Below, in pieces: positions 63,924-64,000 of a stretch of DNA of 64,000 nt. The notes below the pieces were generated by a model. It saw only the letters and a program-made list of their open reading frames with translations, had not been told where the DNA came from and made no database searches. This DNA comes from Roseobacter sp. MH60115 (GTDB taxonomy: Bacteria; Pseudomonadota; Alphaproteobacteria; Rhodobacterales; Rhodobacteraceae), in assembly GCF_015644665.1 (NCBI RefSeq), contig NZ_JADOBQ010000005.1:310001-374000 (forward strand), written 5' to 3'. The first letter of the stretch is position 1, and each line of letters opens with the position of its first letter. The translations under genes were made by a program, and so were the position numbers.

Positions 63924-64000
63924 TCAACTGACATCCCGCAGCTCCGGTGACCAGAACTGGCCCCCCGTTTCAAGCAGCCTGTCATGCAGATCGGTCTTGC
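63924..64000 (-). CDS. C-terminal end of an upstream gene (cut by window edge)
   Basis: A minus-strand frame enters from the right edge and ends at TGA 63924 (final residues TGGQFWSPELRDVS). It may be the gene preceding the DUF3987 protein in the same operon. Nothing more can be said. Confidence 0.3.
   Translation of the reverse strand, partial: KTDLHDRLLETGGQFWSPELRDVS

Noticed and set aside
59099-64000. Direct repeat of the tRNA-Phe 3' end as an attachment site
   Set aside because: I found no copy of the 3' end of the tRNA in the rest of the window, so the far border of the island is outside it or lost.
1-64000. CRISPR array or prophage
   Set aside because: No evenly spaced repeats and no structural phage genes were found.

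Overview
The window is alphaproteobacterial chromosome, most probably from the Rhodobacterales (Roseobacter group). Evidence: a GcrA cell-cycle regulator, a class I lysyl-tRNA synthetase, two VPLPA-CTERM surface proteins, an NDUFS4-type complex I subunit, an opgC-opgG-opgH glucan operon and high-GC coding sequence with frequent ATGA start/stop overlaps.

Layout. (1) 1-5900: a cbb3 oxidase operon (4-TM protein, DUF2189, DUF1971/YeaR-like, ccoN, ccoO, ccoQ, ccoP running off the left edge) on the minus strand, divergent from a truncated haemoglobin and an NsrR-like Rrf2 regulator. It reads as a low-oxygen and nitric-oxide response neighbourhood. (2) 5900-9200: accessory DNA with an intact IS1182-type insertion sequence and an ImmA/IrrE protease gene broken by an in-frame TGA. 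(3) 9471-31354: core and envelope genes (nadD, PBP4, lysK, uvrB, radC, NDUFS4-like subunit, two CTERM proteins, a beta-helix protein, SseB, YHS/rhodanese/hydrolase operon). (4) 31522-36187: the opgCGH osmoregulated periplasmic glucan operon. (5) 36236-54790: a TPR gene, a coupled TPP enzyme/CoA-transferase pair, gcrA, argD-argF, a nudix gene, hrpB, meaB, rpmB, cobB, a LysR/amidohydrolase divergent pair, and infA-maf-rng-yacG. (6) 54828-58780: a four-gene Anbu cluster (proteasome-like peptidase, transglutaminase-like protein, alpha-E protein, circularly permuted ATP-grasp), a conserved association whose chemistry is still poorly understood. (7) 59099-64000: tRNA-Phe followed by a decaying integrative element with a HEPN/ribbon-helix-helix pair, a frameshifted excisionase, an integrase reduced to its two ends, an IS3 transposase fragment, a GIY-YIG nuclease, a large inverted repeat and a DUF3987 replication-type ATPase with an unclear 5' end.

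The parts most worth following are the cbb3/NO cluster, the Anbu cluster, the TPP enzyme that has lost a normally conserved metal-binding Asn, and the tRNA-Phe island with its HEPN pair and 27-bp inverted repeat. No CRISPR array, complete prophage or rRNA operon was seen. All assignments rest on reading motifs by eye; no database search was run.
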